From Sulfuricurvum sp. PC08-66 (GTDB taxonomy: Bacteria > Campylobacterota > Campylobacteria > Campylobacterales > Sulfurimonadaceae), in the NCBI GenBank assembly GCA_000830255.1, contig JQIT01000003.1:1-64000 (forward strand): 64,000 bases of DNA. The letters run 5' to 3'. Under the pieces are notes generated by a model, which had not been told where the DNA came from, did not search any database, and saw only the letters and a program-made list of their open reading frames with translations. Shown piece by piece: positions 32,976 through 42,683 of the stretch (positions within the stretch are counted from its first letter, which is position 1; each line of letters begins with the position of its first letter). A program made the position numbers and the translations under genes.

Positions 32976-35900
32976 CTACGGGACAAAAATCCAGACCCCT
33001 TTATGGCGTGGAATGCGTGTAATACGCGCCACGCTCGATGCGACCAATGCATCATGCACGCTATTGGGCAAATAGAGCTGCCAAATATTTTGATCAAACA
33101 TCCATAATCGCTCGATACTCTGCCCTGCATAGAGCTCTACGACCTCTTGGGGTGTAATGTCTCGATTGAATCCTACAAGGTTCCACCCTTTACGCAACGC
33201 CTTGACCTCATTGGAGGTATCGACATTGGGACTCAAATCGTAGTAGAGCGTGAACACTTTTTTGGCTTTGAGCCAAAATCCTTCGTTGCTTGCCAATGAG
33301 GTGAAGCTTCGTACAGCACTGCTATTGGTATCGACAAGGTAATAGCTCCATCCATCGGGCGTATACTTGACGAGATACTCTATTGCCTCCTCATGTGCGG
33401 CAAAGGTATTGGCAAGTCCCACACTCTCCAAATAACCCTGCGTAGGTAATGAGAGTAGATTCCAGCCCGCTTCTATTGTGACATTAAACTCACCTGCCAT
33501 GATTGGCACGGTATGCGCGTTGAGCGTGAGCTGTATATCGACGGTAGGCGTGTGCGTGCTATTGGTTGTGATGCGCAGGTACTCTTGAGCTGCGCCAACA
33601 CGTGTAGGACGCGCCTCGATACCCAAGGTGCATACGCCACCACTAGGCAACGTACCTAGACAACTCTCTTGCGCGAGGGTATAGGTGCTATAGGTCGTAT
33701 TGAACTCCAATGCACTCACCACAATAGCCTCTACAGAGGTATTGGTCAGAGAGAACGTTTGCGCCGCTTGCGCCCCCACCCCTAACGCTCCAAAATCAAA
33801 ATGGGTAGCCGAAAGTTTGAGTGCTCCTGTGTAGTTATCATCAGGATCACGGTTATCCCCGATGCCATCCCCATCACTGTCTAGGGATTCACTCGCATCC
33901 AAAGCAAAGGCATCACTGTTATCTCCTACCCCATCGCCATCGCTGTCGATACTCTCTGTAGCATCTGTAGGAAAGGCATCGAGGTTATCTGCCACACCAT
34001 CTCCATCTGTATCGAGATAGTATCCCTTGGCACTCAAGTGCGCATGAAGGATGCGTGTGACATTGTTGTCATTTCGCATGGTTATGACTGCGAGTGCTTC
34101 ATAGAGCTGCGCATCTTGAGGCACGATTTGCATGACAAGTGTGCAGTTGCCCCCTGCCGCGATTTTGGTATCACTACAACTTGAAGCAGCCAAGGAAAAA
34201 TGGGTATTTGAAAAGGTAACAGAGGTAATATTGGTCTCGACCGAACTGCTGTTATTGACCGTCAAGGTCGCATTGGATTCTCGCCCCACTACCACACTTG
34301 CGAAATCCAAAGAGACTTCGGGAATGAGAACAGCACTACCTGCAAGTGTCACATTCAGTTCAGGTGTAGCAATATCGTTGGTTTGAATACGCACATAGGC
34401 ACTTTTGTTGCCATCACTTTGCGGTGCAAAAGCTACCTCTAGATGACAGCTTTGCCCCTGTGCCAACGCACTACAGTTATGCTCACCTAGCGCAAAATCC
34501 CCTGCATGCTCTCCTGCAAGCGTAATATTGAGCTCTAAAGCACCCACGCCAATATTACTTAGCGTTGTAGTTGCCAACGTTTGTAGCGACACATAGGTAG
34601 TGGCAAAGCTGATGCTTTGAGGTGTTGCTGACACGCTTTGATTATTGTCAGGAGCTGGGTCACTGTTATCACCGATGCCATCCCCATCACTGTCTAGGGA
34701 TTCACTCGCATCCAAAGCAAAGGCATCACTGTTGTCTCCTACCCCATCACCATCACTGTCGATACTCTCTGTAGCATCTGTAGGAAAGGCATCGAGGTTA
34801 TCTGCCACACCATCACCATCTGTATCCGCATAAGTCGCAGAGGCTATGAGTGTCACTGTATGTTCAGTCACATTACCATCGCTTGTGATACGCACAGTAG
34901 CGGTACGATTGCCTTCCCCTAGAGGTGTGAAACGCACCGTTTGTGTACAATTGGCATCCACGCCAAGGGTTGTCACACAACTGTTGTAGAGTGAAAATTC
35001 ACTGCTGTTTGCCCCCTCTACACTCATAGCCAAGATAGTCAATGGTGCGTTGCCACTGTTACCAAGCACAAAACCAAAAGACAACGTAGCGTTGTACGCG
35101 ACGTTGACAAAAGGGGCATAAACGTTTTGAGGCACTTGCAAGGCACCTAGTGCCTCATAAATATTAAATCCAATATCTGTAGAGACATTTTTATCAGCAG
35201 TTGTCCCATCTCCTAACTGACCATTGAGATTATATCCCCAAGCCCAAAGGGTGCCATCGCTTTTGATGGCAAGGGAGTGATTGCTTCCTGAGAATAGACT
35301 CGACCAATTGATATCCGTGCCTATTTGTGTTGGGCTTAGTTTGTCGGTTGTGGTTCCGTCTCCTAGTTGTCCGTAGAGATTATACCCCCAAGCCCACAGA
35401 GTGCCATCTGTTTTTTTGGCAAGGGAGTGATTGCCTTTTGCTGCAACACTAGCCCAGTTGGTGTCTGTACCTATTCGTGTTGGAGTGGGAATATTATTTA
35501 CAATTGTCCCGTCTCCAAGCCGTCCATCGGTATTGTTCCCCCAAGCCCATAGGGTGCCATCGGATTTAATAGCAAGGGTATGATAACCCCCTGCTGCAAC
35601 ACTTGCCCAGTTGGTATCTGTCCCTATTTGGGTTGGGCTTAGCTTGTCGATCGTTGTGCCGTCTCCTAATTGTCCATTGCCATTTTTTCCCCAAGCCCAT
35701 AGGGTGCCATCGGATTTGATGGCAAGGGAGTGAGGACTTTTTCCTGCTGCAACACTAGCCCAGTTGGTAGCGGTGCCTATTTGAATTGGGCTTAGACTCG
35801 TGGTTGTGTTTCCATCTCCTAGCTGTCCATTGGCATTACTTCCCCAAGCCCACAGAGTACCATTGCTCTTGATAGCAAGAGAGTGAACATCTCCAGCCGA

Positions 35901-37109
35901 TACACTCACCCAGTTGGTAGCGGTGCCTATTTGAATTGGGCTTAGACTCTTGGTTGTGGTTCCGTCTCCTAGTAGTCCATTGGCATTACTTCCCCATGCC
36001 CAAAGGGTGCCATCGCTTTTGATGGCGATAGTGTGAGAAGTTCCAGCCGATACACTCACCCAGTTGGTAGCGGTGCCTATTTGGGTTGGGGTGGTTTTTT
36101 GGGTTGTGGTTCCGTCTCCTAGTTGTCCATCGCCATTTTTTCCCCATGCCCACAGAGTACCATCGCTCTTGATGGCAAGGGTATGAGAAGCTCCTCCTGC
36201 AATTTGGACAAACTCAGGATAGTACATATCAAGCCAAACACCTTGTATGTCGTTGAATGAGACTTTTTCGATATTGGTTAGCATATCGGTACCATCAGGA
36301 CCTGTAATAGTGTAGGTACCGTTGCCGTTGTCGGTGAGGGTGTAGGCGGATTTGTTGCCGCTGAATATTACAGTATCCACTCCTGCACCACCAATAAATG
36401 TCTCATTACTGCTTGTACTTGTGTAGAGAGCGGTACCCCACTGTGGTTGTAGAGCTGTAACTCCAGCAAAGCCTGAGCTTGTATCAAAGCTATCTGGCAT
36501 ACTTGCAATATTTGATACAAGCCAACCACTAAGGTCTTGATAAAATACAGTGGCTCCTTGAAACATTGAATTCATGCTTGTCACTTTTGAAGTGTTCCAG
36601 TTACTAATATCTTGGTTGAAACTAGATGCACCAGCAAACATATAACTCATATATTTTACAGATGATGTCTCCCACCCTCCAATGTTTTGATTAAAACTAG
36701 ATGCACCGATAAACATATCTGCCATATTTTGCACTTTTGAAGTATTCCAGCTGCTAATATTTTGGTCAAAAGCGGTTACATTTTTAAATATAAAGCTCAT
36801 ACTTATAACCGAAGAGGTATCCCAATGTCCAATATCTTTGTTAAAGGATGTTTTATCTGAAAACCAATAAGACATATCTGTGATGCCTGAAGTACACGCC
36901 CCATTCGCATCAACACTTCCGCCATTGATTATCAAGTCAGTTGCTGCACTAATCTTGGTGTAGGTGACACTATTTACTACACCACTTTCACCTACAGCTG
37001 CGGCTTCACAGTGGATAGTGACACCATTGGGGTCAAGGTAGAAGTTGGCGGCTTGTAACGATAATGGCACAAACCACGCCGCTACAAAAACCAGTATATA
37101 TTTTCGCAT
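32976..37109 (-). CDS. Giant mosaic exported surface protein (BspA, RTX-like, RCC1, Ig-like, TSP3-like repeats)
   Basis: A 1377-residue exported protein with signal peptide [20 protein letters not shown]. From the N-terminus: about five BspA-like repeats (type [20 protein letters not shown]) at 85-215; an RTX-like segment [16 protein letters not shown]; seven RCC1 repeats (core SDGTLWAWG, then GQLGDGTT) at about 305-635, the number needed for a closed seven-bladed propeller; Ig-like choice-of-anchor-D domains interleaved with two calcium-binding Asp-rich blocks ([20 protein letters not shown]). The C-terminus has two GWNL repeats. No LPXTG, PEP-CTERM or lipobox is seen. The start has AGGAG, and the previous stop overlaps that site. 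Adhesion or surface binding is inferred. Confidence 0.85.
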   Translation of the reverse strand: MRKYILVFVAAWFVPLSLQAANFYLDPNGVTIHCEAAAVGESGVVNSVTYTKISAATDLIINGGSVDANGACTSGITDMSYWFSDKTSFNKDIGHWDTSSVISMSFIFKNVTAFDQNISSWNTSKVQNMADMFIGASSFNQNIGGWETSSVKYMSYMFAGASSFNQDISNWNTSKVTSMNSMFQGATVFYQDLSGWLVSNIASMPDSFDTSSGFAGVTALQPQWGTALYTSTSSNETFIGGAGVDTVIFSGNKSAYTLTDNGNGTYTITGPDGTDMLTNIEKVSFNDIQGVWLDMYYPEFVQIAGGASHTLAIKSDGTLWAWGKNGDGQLGDGTTTQKTTPTQIGTATNWVSVSAGTSHTIAIKSDGTLWAWGSNANGLLGDGTTTKSLSPIQIGTATNWVSVSAGDVHSLAIKSNGTLWAWGSNANGQLGDGNTTTSLSPIQIGTATNWASVAAGKSPHSLAIKSDGTLWAWGKNGNGQLGDGTTIDKLSPTQIGTDTNWASVAAGGYHTLAIKSDGTLWAWGNNTDGRLGDGTIVNNIPTPTRIGTDTNWASVAAKGNHSLAKKTDGTLWAWGYNLYGQLGDGTTTDKLSPTQIGTDINWSSLFSGSNHSLAIKSDGTLWAWGYNLNGQLGDGTTADKNVSTDIGFNIYEALGALQVPQNVYAPFVNVAYNATLSFGFVLGNSGNAPLTILAMSVEGANSSEFSLYNSCVTTLGVDANCTQTVRFTPLGEGNRTATVRITSDGNVTEHTVTLIASATYADTDGDGVADNLDAFPTDATESIDSDGDGVGDNSDAFALDASESLDSDGDGIGDNSDPAPDNNQSVSATPQSISFATTYVSLQTLATTTLSNIGVGALELNITLAGEHAGDFALGEHNCSALAQGQSCHLEVAFAPQSDGNKSAYVRIQTNDIATPELNVTLAGSAVLIPEVSLDFASVVVGRESNATLTVNNSSSVETNITSVTFSNTHFSLAASSCSDTKIAAGGNCTLVMQIVPQDAQLYEALAVITMRNDNNVTRILHAHLSAKGYYLDTDGDGVADNLDAFPTDATESIDSDGDGVGDNSDAFALDASESLDSDGDGIGDNRDPDDNYTGALKLSATHFDFGALGVGAQAAQTFSLTNTSVEAIVVSALEFNTTYSTYTLAQESCLGTLPSGGVCTLGIEARPTRVGAAQEYLRITTNSTHTPTVDIQLTLNAHTVPIMAGEFNVTIEAGWNLLSLPTQGYLESVGLANTFAAHEEAIEYLVKYTPDGWSYYLVDTNSSAVRSFTSLASNEGFWLKAKKVFTLYYDLSPNVDTSNEVKALRKGWNLVGFNRDITPQEVVELYAGQSIERLWMFDQNIWQLYLPNSVHDALVASSVARITRIPRHKGVWIFVP
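33852..34013. repeat. Near-identical internal duplication, copy A
   Basis: About 160 bp encoding the Asp-rich calcium-binding block, almost the same at DNA level as copy B about 810 bp away. Differences are mostly single third-position changes, which points to recent duplication or gene conversion within the gene. Confidence 0.8.
34664..34826. repeat. Near-identical internal duplication, copy B
   Basis: Second copy of the block at 33852-34013, in the same orientation and frame, encoding the earlier of the two calcium-binding segments in the protein. Confidence 0.8.
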
Positions 37110-37118
37110 CTTCTACTC

Positions 37119-37265
37119 CTAAAACGCAGGGGGTGCAGGCGGTGCCTCTAGCGCAGAGGTAGGCATCTCTTGTGGTGTCGTCTCTACGCTTTGCGCATCC
37201 TCACCACACCCCCAAAAAAGCGTGCTCATCCATACTGCTATACCTACTAGAATCATTTTTTTCAT
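37119..37265 (-). CDS. 48-residue lipoprotein
   Basis: The frame runs from ATG at 37265 to TAG at 37119: a basic start (MKK), a hydrophobic stretch ILVGIAVWMSTLFWGC with the lipobox cysteine at residue 20, then a Glu/Pro/Ala-rich tail ending APPAPPAF. An AAAAAGGAG site precedes it. It lies 12 bp after the FecR-TbpB-like gene, and its stop codon falls in the ribosome-binding site of the giant gene, so the genes are coupled. Too short for a family call; its operon place suggests an accessory role at the outer membrane. Confidence 0.7.
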   Translation of the reverse strand: MKKMILVGIAVWMSTLFWGCGEDAQSVETTPQEMPTSALEAPPAPPAF

Positions 37266-37277
37266 TTTTGCTCCTTT

Positions 37278-38642
37278 TTATTCTCTGGCACCGATGAAGA
37301 CGCCTGTGGCACTGTCACCATTGGTATGTAGTGCTTGAAAGCTTCCGCCTACGGCATTGGCACCTTGCCCATAAAAACCACCACTCCCACTCCCTGCGAT
37401 GTCACTGCCTGAGAGTGCATCGAGGGTAAAGCCATCGTTATAAAGCGTCGCGCTATCAATGTTCATGTTCCAGCTCCCTAGTGTCATGGTGCCTGTGACT
37501 GCATTGGATGCGGCACCAAAATCTATGGCTAACGCCACACTACCCGTAGCGTGTGAGGCTACCCCGTCGGTGGTAAGCGTACCCATGGTAGTGCCGTTAT
37601 AGTTTGCGGTGACGCTGTTTTGGATGAGTCCATCGATAATGGCAGTGGGGGTTTGCTCCCCTGCGACAAAATAGCCCTCGATTTGTTGTGGCGTATAGCC
37701 TGTCGTAGGCGCATCGGCTAAGAGCCACACACCCCAATCGACATAAGGTAGCGTCTCTTCTACCATTGCTTGCACTTGGGTAGAGGGCAAAACCACACTT
37801 ATTGGCGCTTGCGTAAGTGTTGCTAAATCCAGCGCCAATGCAATTTGGGTTTGTGTTTGCGATTGGGTCACCTCATCGGTTTGCGCACTTATGAGTGTAT
37901 TGGTTTGGTCACCAAGCACCACTACTTGCTCTTGCAGAGGCAGAGACTCCTCTTCATAGGCTAAAGGCTCTTCTGCTGGTGCAACGACCTCTTGGGTAAG
38001 GGGTATCTCTTCTACCGCTGGGGCAATAAGCTCATCGTTTTGCATCACCTCACGTGCATCACCTGTCTGGATAGCGATGGTTTGAATCTCTTGAGGAGCA
38101 TAGACCCTAGGAGGCGTAGGGAGTGCATCAGGAGTGACCGTCGTAATCTCTCCTGCATTGACGATGACCTCTCCCATGGCATTGGCGACACTGATTTGTC
38201 CCGAGGTACATGCGATGTGCTCTTGCGCACCGATGATGCCCAAGATTTGTGTGCCTCGTATACCAATAGTAGAATTTTTGGTCTTGAGGGTGAACTCTTT
38301 GGGGGCTAGCTTGCCAATGCTACCTGTAATAGAGCGAAAACTCCCCTCTTCGATGCGAAACTGCGCTTGTAGTGACGCACTCTGAGCACTGTAGGCTTCG
38401 ATAGCAAAACGTGTCTCCTGTCCCAAGGTGATGACAGTTTGGTCAGCAAAAAGTAGCTGTGCTTTGGCACGTTTTTGGGTGAGTACGAGATCTTTTTGCG
38501 CAAGCTCAAAGCCACTTTTGACCGCCAAGCGCTCCGTGCCACGCTCTACATAGACACCTCCATAGGCTGCCACGACTTTGCCTACACTTGCCCACACCAT
38601 CATTGGCGCCAACAAAAATAAAAATATGACAAACGCTCTCAT
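37278..38642 (-). CDS. Exported FecR-domain protein with C-terminal TbpB-like beta-barrel
   Basis: A 454-residue protein with a Sec signal (FVIFLFLLAPMMVWA) and no lipobox. A FecR domain lies at about 25-165 (QKDLVLTQKRAKAQLLFAD, EFTLKTKNSTIGIRGTQIL). A long acidic Gln/Thr-rich linker follows. The last 110 residues have the TbpB barrel pattern: GSVALAIDFG, then VTGTMTLGSW, then GSGGFYGQGANAVGGSFQ and the final GVFIGAR. Such barrels are the recognition domain of SLAM / type XI secreted cargo. The next gene upstream is the TPR/barrel protein. AGGAG precedes the start. Confidence 0.75.
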   Translation of the reverse strand: MRAFVIFLFLLAPMMVWASVGKVVAAYGGVYVERGTERLAVKSGFELAQKDLVLTQKRAKAQLLFADQTVITLGQETRFAIEAYSAQSASLQAQFRIEEGSFRSITGSIGKLAPKEFTLKTKNSTIGIRGTQILGIIGAQEHIACTSGQISVANAMGEVIVNAGEITTVTPDALPTPPRVYAPQEIQTIAIQTGDAREVMQNDELIAPAVEEIPLTQEVVAPAEEPLAYEEESLPLQEQVVVLGDQTNTLISAQTDEVTQSQTQTQIALALDLATLTQAPISVVLPSTQVQAMVEETLPYVDWGVWLLADAPTTGYTPQQIEGYFVAGEQTPTAIIDGLIQNSVTANYNGTTMGTLTTDGVASHATGSVALAIDFGAASNAVTGTMTLGSWNMNIDSATLYNDGFTLDALSGSDIAGSGSGGFYGQGANAVGGSFQALHTNGDSATGVFIGARE

Positions 38643-38651
38643 CTACTCCTC

Positions 38652-39977
38652 CTAAAATCCAACCGCCACACGCGCACTCACACCCGTCATCCACTTGCTG
38701 TAGTCATAGGCAGTGTGTGTGGAGTAGTTGCGCACGTAGGCAGATGTCAAGGAGAGTGCCAACGCCTCCCCGATAGACCACTCTAGTGTCGCTTGGGCAT
38801 TGAGCTGGTAATCTTTGCGCGGACGTAAGGTGAAGGTGGCATCAAGCATAGACTGCACATAGCTCGTGTAGCGGTAGGATGCCATAGGTGAGAAGCGCAA
38901 CGCACCAAGTACCTGCCAATCGATGGTCGATTTGAGCGTCGCCCATTTTCGGTCCATGATAGGGGAATGAGGAGCTTCTTCGAGGGCAGCATTACCCACG
39001 ATGCCCCAGTGCCACGCGCGATTACCCCACACTGCATCGAGCGAACCTGTCGCATCCCACACCGTAGCATCCATATAGGTATAGCTAGGAGCATACGCTT
39101 TGCGCTGTCCAAGGAGCTGCGCCCCCAAACGTACCCCTTCAAAGAGACGTAGCCCCAAGGCTACTTTGAGACCCCCTGCGCTCAAAAGCTCCTCTCCTCC
39201 CATGCCTACACGCTCATAGGTGAGCTGTAGTGCACTCTCCCACACCCCTGCCTGCCATGCTACGCCTGTGGTACCCAAGCCGTAGAGAATATTCTTGGTC
39301 GGGGTCGCCTTATAGAATTGCCCAAACCCCATCAGAGAGTTTTGCCATGCTAGGTTGGGAGTCAAGGTGTAACGGTGCGCTACAGAGAGGCTCTCTTGGT
39401 CGAGTATATCTGCACGGGGTGCACTCCCTGTAATCCCCCCTGCAAGTACCTCAGGCAAGACCAAATAGACCGTAGCACCTACGTCATTGTGGATATTGGA
39501 GTCATAGAGTAGCCCCGCTGAAGCACCTAGATGCCAAAAATGGCGGCGCTTTTTTTGGTCGATACGCACCAAAAGTGCCTCTACAGCTTCGCGGCTCTTT
39601 GCATCGAGTTTCGTATCCTCTAGCACCGAGGTTAGCTCCTGCTTGGCTTGGTCATAGACCCCTGTGAGGTAATAGAGCTGACCAAGCTGTAGACGCGCTT
39701 GGGTATAGGTGGGCTCTTTTATGAGGACGCGCTCCATCGCGGCAATAGCCTCCTCATACTTGTGCAGTGCAATAGCACTCAAGCCCAAATAGTAGTTGAT
39801 ACGCGCATTGTCGCTGTGTGCCTCAAAAAGGAGATAAAATGCCTCATAGGCGCGTGCATAGGCTTTGGCATCGAAGAGCTGTTTGGCATTTTGAAGCGCA
39901 TCTTGCAGTGTCTGGGCATACCCTTGCGCGCCCATCACAAGCAGCGACACCAGCATCCAAAGTAGACTCTTTTGCAT
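38652..39977 (-). CDS. TPR plus outer-membrane beta-barrel protein (SLAM/DUF560-like, type XI secretion candidate)
   Basis: A 441-residue protein with a signal peptide (SLLWMLVSLLVMGAQGYA). TPR-like helices run from about 25 to 145 (FDAKAYARAYEAFYLLFEAH, YTQARLQLGQLYYLTGVYDQ). From about 155 it is a barrel of alternating strands beginning LGASAGLLYDSNIHND and ending MTGVSARVAVGF with a terminal Phe. Length and layout equal SLAM/DUF560 translocators, which move TbpB-barrel cargo to the cell surface. The family call is by pattern, not search. The start at 39977 has only a weak ribosome-binding site; the longer frame reaching 40046 lacks a signal peptide. Confidence 0.65.
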   Translation of the reverse strand: MQKSLLWMLVSLLVMGAQGYAQTLQDALQNAKQLFDAKAYARAYEAFYLLFEAHSDNARINYYLGLSAIALHKYEEAIAAMERVLIKEPTYTQARLQLGQLYYLTGVYDQAKQELTSVLEDTKLDAKSREAVEALLVRIDQKKRRHFWHLGASAGLLYDSNIHNDVGATVYLVLPEVLAGGITGSAPRADILDQESLSVAHRYTLTPNLAWQNSLMGFGQFYKATPTKNILYGLGTTGVAWQAGVWESALQLTYERVGMGGEELLSAGGLKVALGLRLFEGVRLGAQLLGQRKAYAPSYTYMDATVWDATGSLDAVWGNRAWHWGIVGNAALEEAPHSPIMDRKWATLKSTIDWQVLGALRFSPMASYRYTSYVQSMLDATFTLRPRKDYQLNAQATLEWSIGEALALSLTSAYVRNYSTHTAYDYSKWMTGVSARVAVGF

Positions 39978-40016
39978 CTTTTGCGATTTTACCTTTGCCT
40001 TATTTGAAACATTAGG

Positions 40017-40072
40017 GATAATTATCGCATCTGATAGTCGCACCAAAGTCGTACAACTGCTATACTGCGACT
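40017..40072. promoter_or_regulatory. Candidate response-regulator operator in the divergent gap
   Basis: AGTCGCA at 40036-40042 and AGTCGTA at 40047-40053 are direct repeats 11 bp apart, one helical turn, as bound by OmpR-type regulators. An inverted copy TGCGACT lies at 40066-40072, and a perfect palindrome GATAATTATC at 40017-40026. All are between the cassette operon and the two-component genes. Confidence 0.45.
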
Positions 40073-40128
40073 TGGCTACGACACGAGGTAGCTACAATAT
40101 AACCACCTCGATGCTTTTGGAAAATGGT

Positions 40129-40803
40129 ATGCAACGACTCAAAAACCTTCACCTACTCCTCGTCGAAGATGATGTGCAGATTCGTCAAAGCTTTGTCAAG
40201 ACGCTCTCGCACTTTTTCGATACCATTCATGAAGCCTCCAACGGCATCGAGGCACTCGAACTTTTCCATCAGCACCGTATCGATTTTGTCCTCACCGATT
40301 TCGCCATGCCCCAAATGTCAGCACCCCAATTTATCAAAACACTACGTCAATATAACCCCACCCTACCCATTGCCATCATCAGCAACTACGATGACAAAGA
40401 GACTATTTTGGAGTGTATTCCACTTCACCTCATTGGGTATATCTTCAAACCCTTGACCTACACAAAACTCAAAACTTTTTTGGAAGAGACGCTCCTGCCC
40501 ACCCTCGAAGCGACCAAGAGACACTTCACCTTCACTCACGATACCTACATGGAGGGGACTAAACTCTGTGTACGTAAAGTTGTGCACACCTTGACACTCT
40601 ATGAGATGCGCCTCATCGAGATGCTGGCACTTCATTGGGGGGATGTGGTCCCTTTTGTGGCGCTTGAGAGCTATGTCTATGGTGATGAGTCCCTCAACAA
40701 AAGTGGGCTCAAAAATCTCGTCTACCGCATCAAGAAAAAGTACGATTTCCCCTATATCCAAAACATCAAAGAGTTGGGCTATACACTGGAGGTACCACAA
40801 TGA
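40129..40803 (+). CDS. OmpR-type response regulator
   Basis: A 224-residue DNA-binding response regulator. The receiver domain (LHLLLVEDDVQI) has its phosphorylation site at Asp57 in FVLTDFAMPQ and the conserved lysine in YIFKPLTY. A winged-helix domain follows (LTLYEMRLIEMLALH, KNLVYRIKKKYDF, ELGYTLEV). The ATG at 40129 is chosen for the GGA-containing site 8 bases upstream; the frame opens at 40072. It overlaps the kinase gene by 4 bp and probably controls the divergent surface-protein operon. Confidence 0.85.
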   Translation: MQRLKNLHLLLVEDDVQIRQSFVKTLSHFFDTIHEASNGIEALELFHQHRIDFVLTDFAMPQMSAPQFIKTLRQYNPTLPIAIISNYDDKETILECIPLHLIGYIFKPLTYTKLKTFLEETLLPTLEATKRHFTFTHDTYMEGTKLCVRKVVHTLTLYEMRLIEMLALHWGDVVPFVALESYVYGDESLNKSGLKNLVYRIKKKYDFPYIQNIKELGYTLEVPQ

Positions 40804-42683
40804 GAATGCTACTCTTGGGAGTGCTGTTTTTGGGACTCTTGCACGCGCAAACAGCTGTGCACTTGGGCGAAGATTTGGGCTATGTGCGCGTCGTAGAGGG
40901 CATTGACTTCACTCAAGAGGAGCAGTGTGCCCTTTCACCTCAAACCATTTTGACGTCAACTACCCTTAGTGAACTCTCCAAATCCAATCAAGGCTACTCT
41001 GGTGCTTGCTTTTGGACACGCTTGAAACTTGTGAACGATAGCAATGAGACGCGCCGTTTTATCTTGACCCATCCACGCGAAATCAATCACCTCTTTGTGA
41101 CGCGCTTCGAAAATGACAAAGTCGTAGGCGTTCACACCTTGGGCTATCCCGATACTGCCGCACATCGTAGCTACCGTAGCTTCTTGAACAATATCGAAAT
41201 TGTTTTGGCACCCCACGCCACCCAAACCATCGTCACTGCGGTGACAAGCTACGACACAGTGGTGTTGCATTGGGATATCTATGCGATGCACGAATTTTTG
41301 GAGATACAGTATCTCTCCCTCATTCTCATGGGCGTTTTTAGCGGTATTTTTATAATGATCATGCTCTTTGGGGGCGTGCTCTACCATGTGACGCGCAAGC
41401 GCTTTTATCTCTATTTTCTTCTCTATCTCTTGTTCGGAATGCTCTCACAAAGTAGTCTGCGCTACTACCTTTTCCACGTGATAGGAGGATTGGAGAACTA
41501 TTATGTTACGGGGGCTATTTTTGTCTCGCTTTTTATGCTTTTTTGGCATCTGCTTGCACTGGAATACTTCGGACTCAAAGAGCGTGCCAGAGTTTGGTAT
41601 GCGGTGCATCTCTTTATCGTGGGTGCCTCAGCGCTCTTAGCTCTGCTCTTTACAGGGGCATTTTTCTACGCACCACTCTTGGGCATACTCCCCTATAGCA
41701 TCTACTTTTCAATGTTTTTTGTCCTGCCAGCGGATCTACTCTTTGCACTCGTAGTATTGAAGCGTCGATACACCACAGCCCTCTATTTTGCCCTAGCTAC
41801 ACTTGCTAGCAAAGGGATGTTTTTCTATTTTCTCTTCACCCTCTCAGGCAATGGCGAAATCACTCTGCTTTCGCGCTACGGAATGAGTATTGGCAATCTC
41901 CTTAGCTCTCTCTTTTTGGGGCTAGCACTGTGGGTGTGGTTCGATCACTACCAAAAATCCCTCAAAAACGCGCAAGAGGAGCACAAGAAATTCACCATGA
42001 TAGGCTCTGCAATTAGTTTTATTGCGCACCAATGGCGACAACCCCTCAGTCGCATGGGTGCTTCACTCATGCATCTGCAAAGTGATATTGAGCACACTCC
42101 CCAAAAAAAGCTCATTAGCCTCAAAGAGGAGGTAGAAGAGCTGGTGCAAAATGTCGAACAGATCAACCAAACCATCAAAGATATCCAAAGCCTCTTTGCC
42201 ATTCACGATAAGACCGATGTGCCTTTTGGGCTTTACGATGCCTTGGAAAGTGCTATTGCACTGTGTCTACGCGACCATGCGACCTACCCTATCGCTATCG
42301 AGAAGCACATTGCGCGTGATCTCATGCTCACGGGCAACCCTAAACTCTTTGAACAAGCGATGATAAATCTCCTGCAAAACAGTGCACAAGCCTTTGTAGA
42401 GCACTCCATCCAAGCTCCTAGACTAGAACTTGTTGCCCATACTACCCCCACACATTTGATTTTGGAGATTGCAGACAATGCGGGCGGCATTGCTATAAAA
42501 CCTATTGAGTCGATATTTGAACTTTATGTTAGCAGTAAAAAAGAGGGGACGGGATTGGGGCTTGCTATTGTCAAAAAGGTCATAGAACAAAAATTTGGCG
42601 GTACGATAAGCGTACGCAATGAAGGGGATGGCGTACGTTTTAGACTCTACTTTTTACTACGTAATGCGTCACATAAACGCTAA
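40800..42683 (+). CDS. Sensor histidine kinase with 7TMR-DISM sensor
   Basis: A 627-residue kinase: signal sequence, periplasmic DISMED2-like domain at about 20-170 (a carbohydrate-binding-like fold; SGACFWTRLKLVNDSNETRRF), seven membrane helices at about 175-385, then the kinase. The H-box has His410 in IAHQWRQPLS; the N box is in MINLLQNSAQAF; G boxes are DNAGGIAIK and GTGLGLAIVKK. 7TMR-DISM kinases sense extracytoplasmic ligands, often sugars. It is co-transcribed with its regulator and overlaps Maf at the 3' end by 15 bp. Confidence 0.9.
   Translation: MRMLLLGVLFLGLLHAQTAVHLGEDLGYVRVVEGIDFTQEEQCALSPQTILTSTTLSELSKSNQGYSGACFWTRLKLVNDSNETRRFILTHPREINHLFVTRFENDKVVGVHTLGYPDTAAHRSYRSFLNNIEIVLAPHATQTIVTAVTSYDTVVLHWDIYAMHEFLEIQYLSLILMGVFSGIFIMIMLFGGVLYHVTRKRFYLYFLLYLLFGMLSQSSLRYYLFHVIGGLENYYVTGAIFVSLFMLFWHLLALEYFGLKERARVWYAVHLFIVGASALLALLFTGAFFYAPLLGILPYSIYFSMFFVLPADLLFALVVLKRRYTTALYFALATLASKGMFFYFLFTLSGNGEITLLSRYGMSIGNLLSSLFLGLALWVWFDHYQKSLKNAQEEHKKFTMIGSAISFIAHQWRQPLSRMGASLMHLQSDIEHTPQKKLISLKEEVEELVQNVEQINQTIKDIQSLFAIHDKTDVPFGLYDALESAIALCLRDHATYPIAIEKHIARDLMLTGNPKLFEQAMINLLQNSAQAFVEHSIQAPRLELVAHTTPTHLILEIADNAGGIAIKPIESIFELYVSSKKEGTGLGLAIVKKVIEQKFGGTISVRNEGDGVRFRLYFLLRNASHKR

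Noticed and set aside
33852-34826. Assembly artefact or pseudogene signal in the giant gene
   Set aside because: The duplicated blocks keep the frame and differ at scattered silent sites, so they look like a true internal duplication.
37278-38642. FecR-type anti-sigma regulator of iron uptake
   Set aside because: There is a Sec signal, no cytoplasmic anti-sigma segment or transmembrane helix, and no sigma factor or TonB receptor gene beside it.
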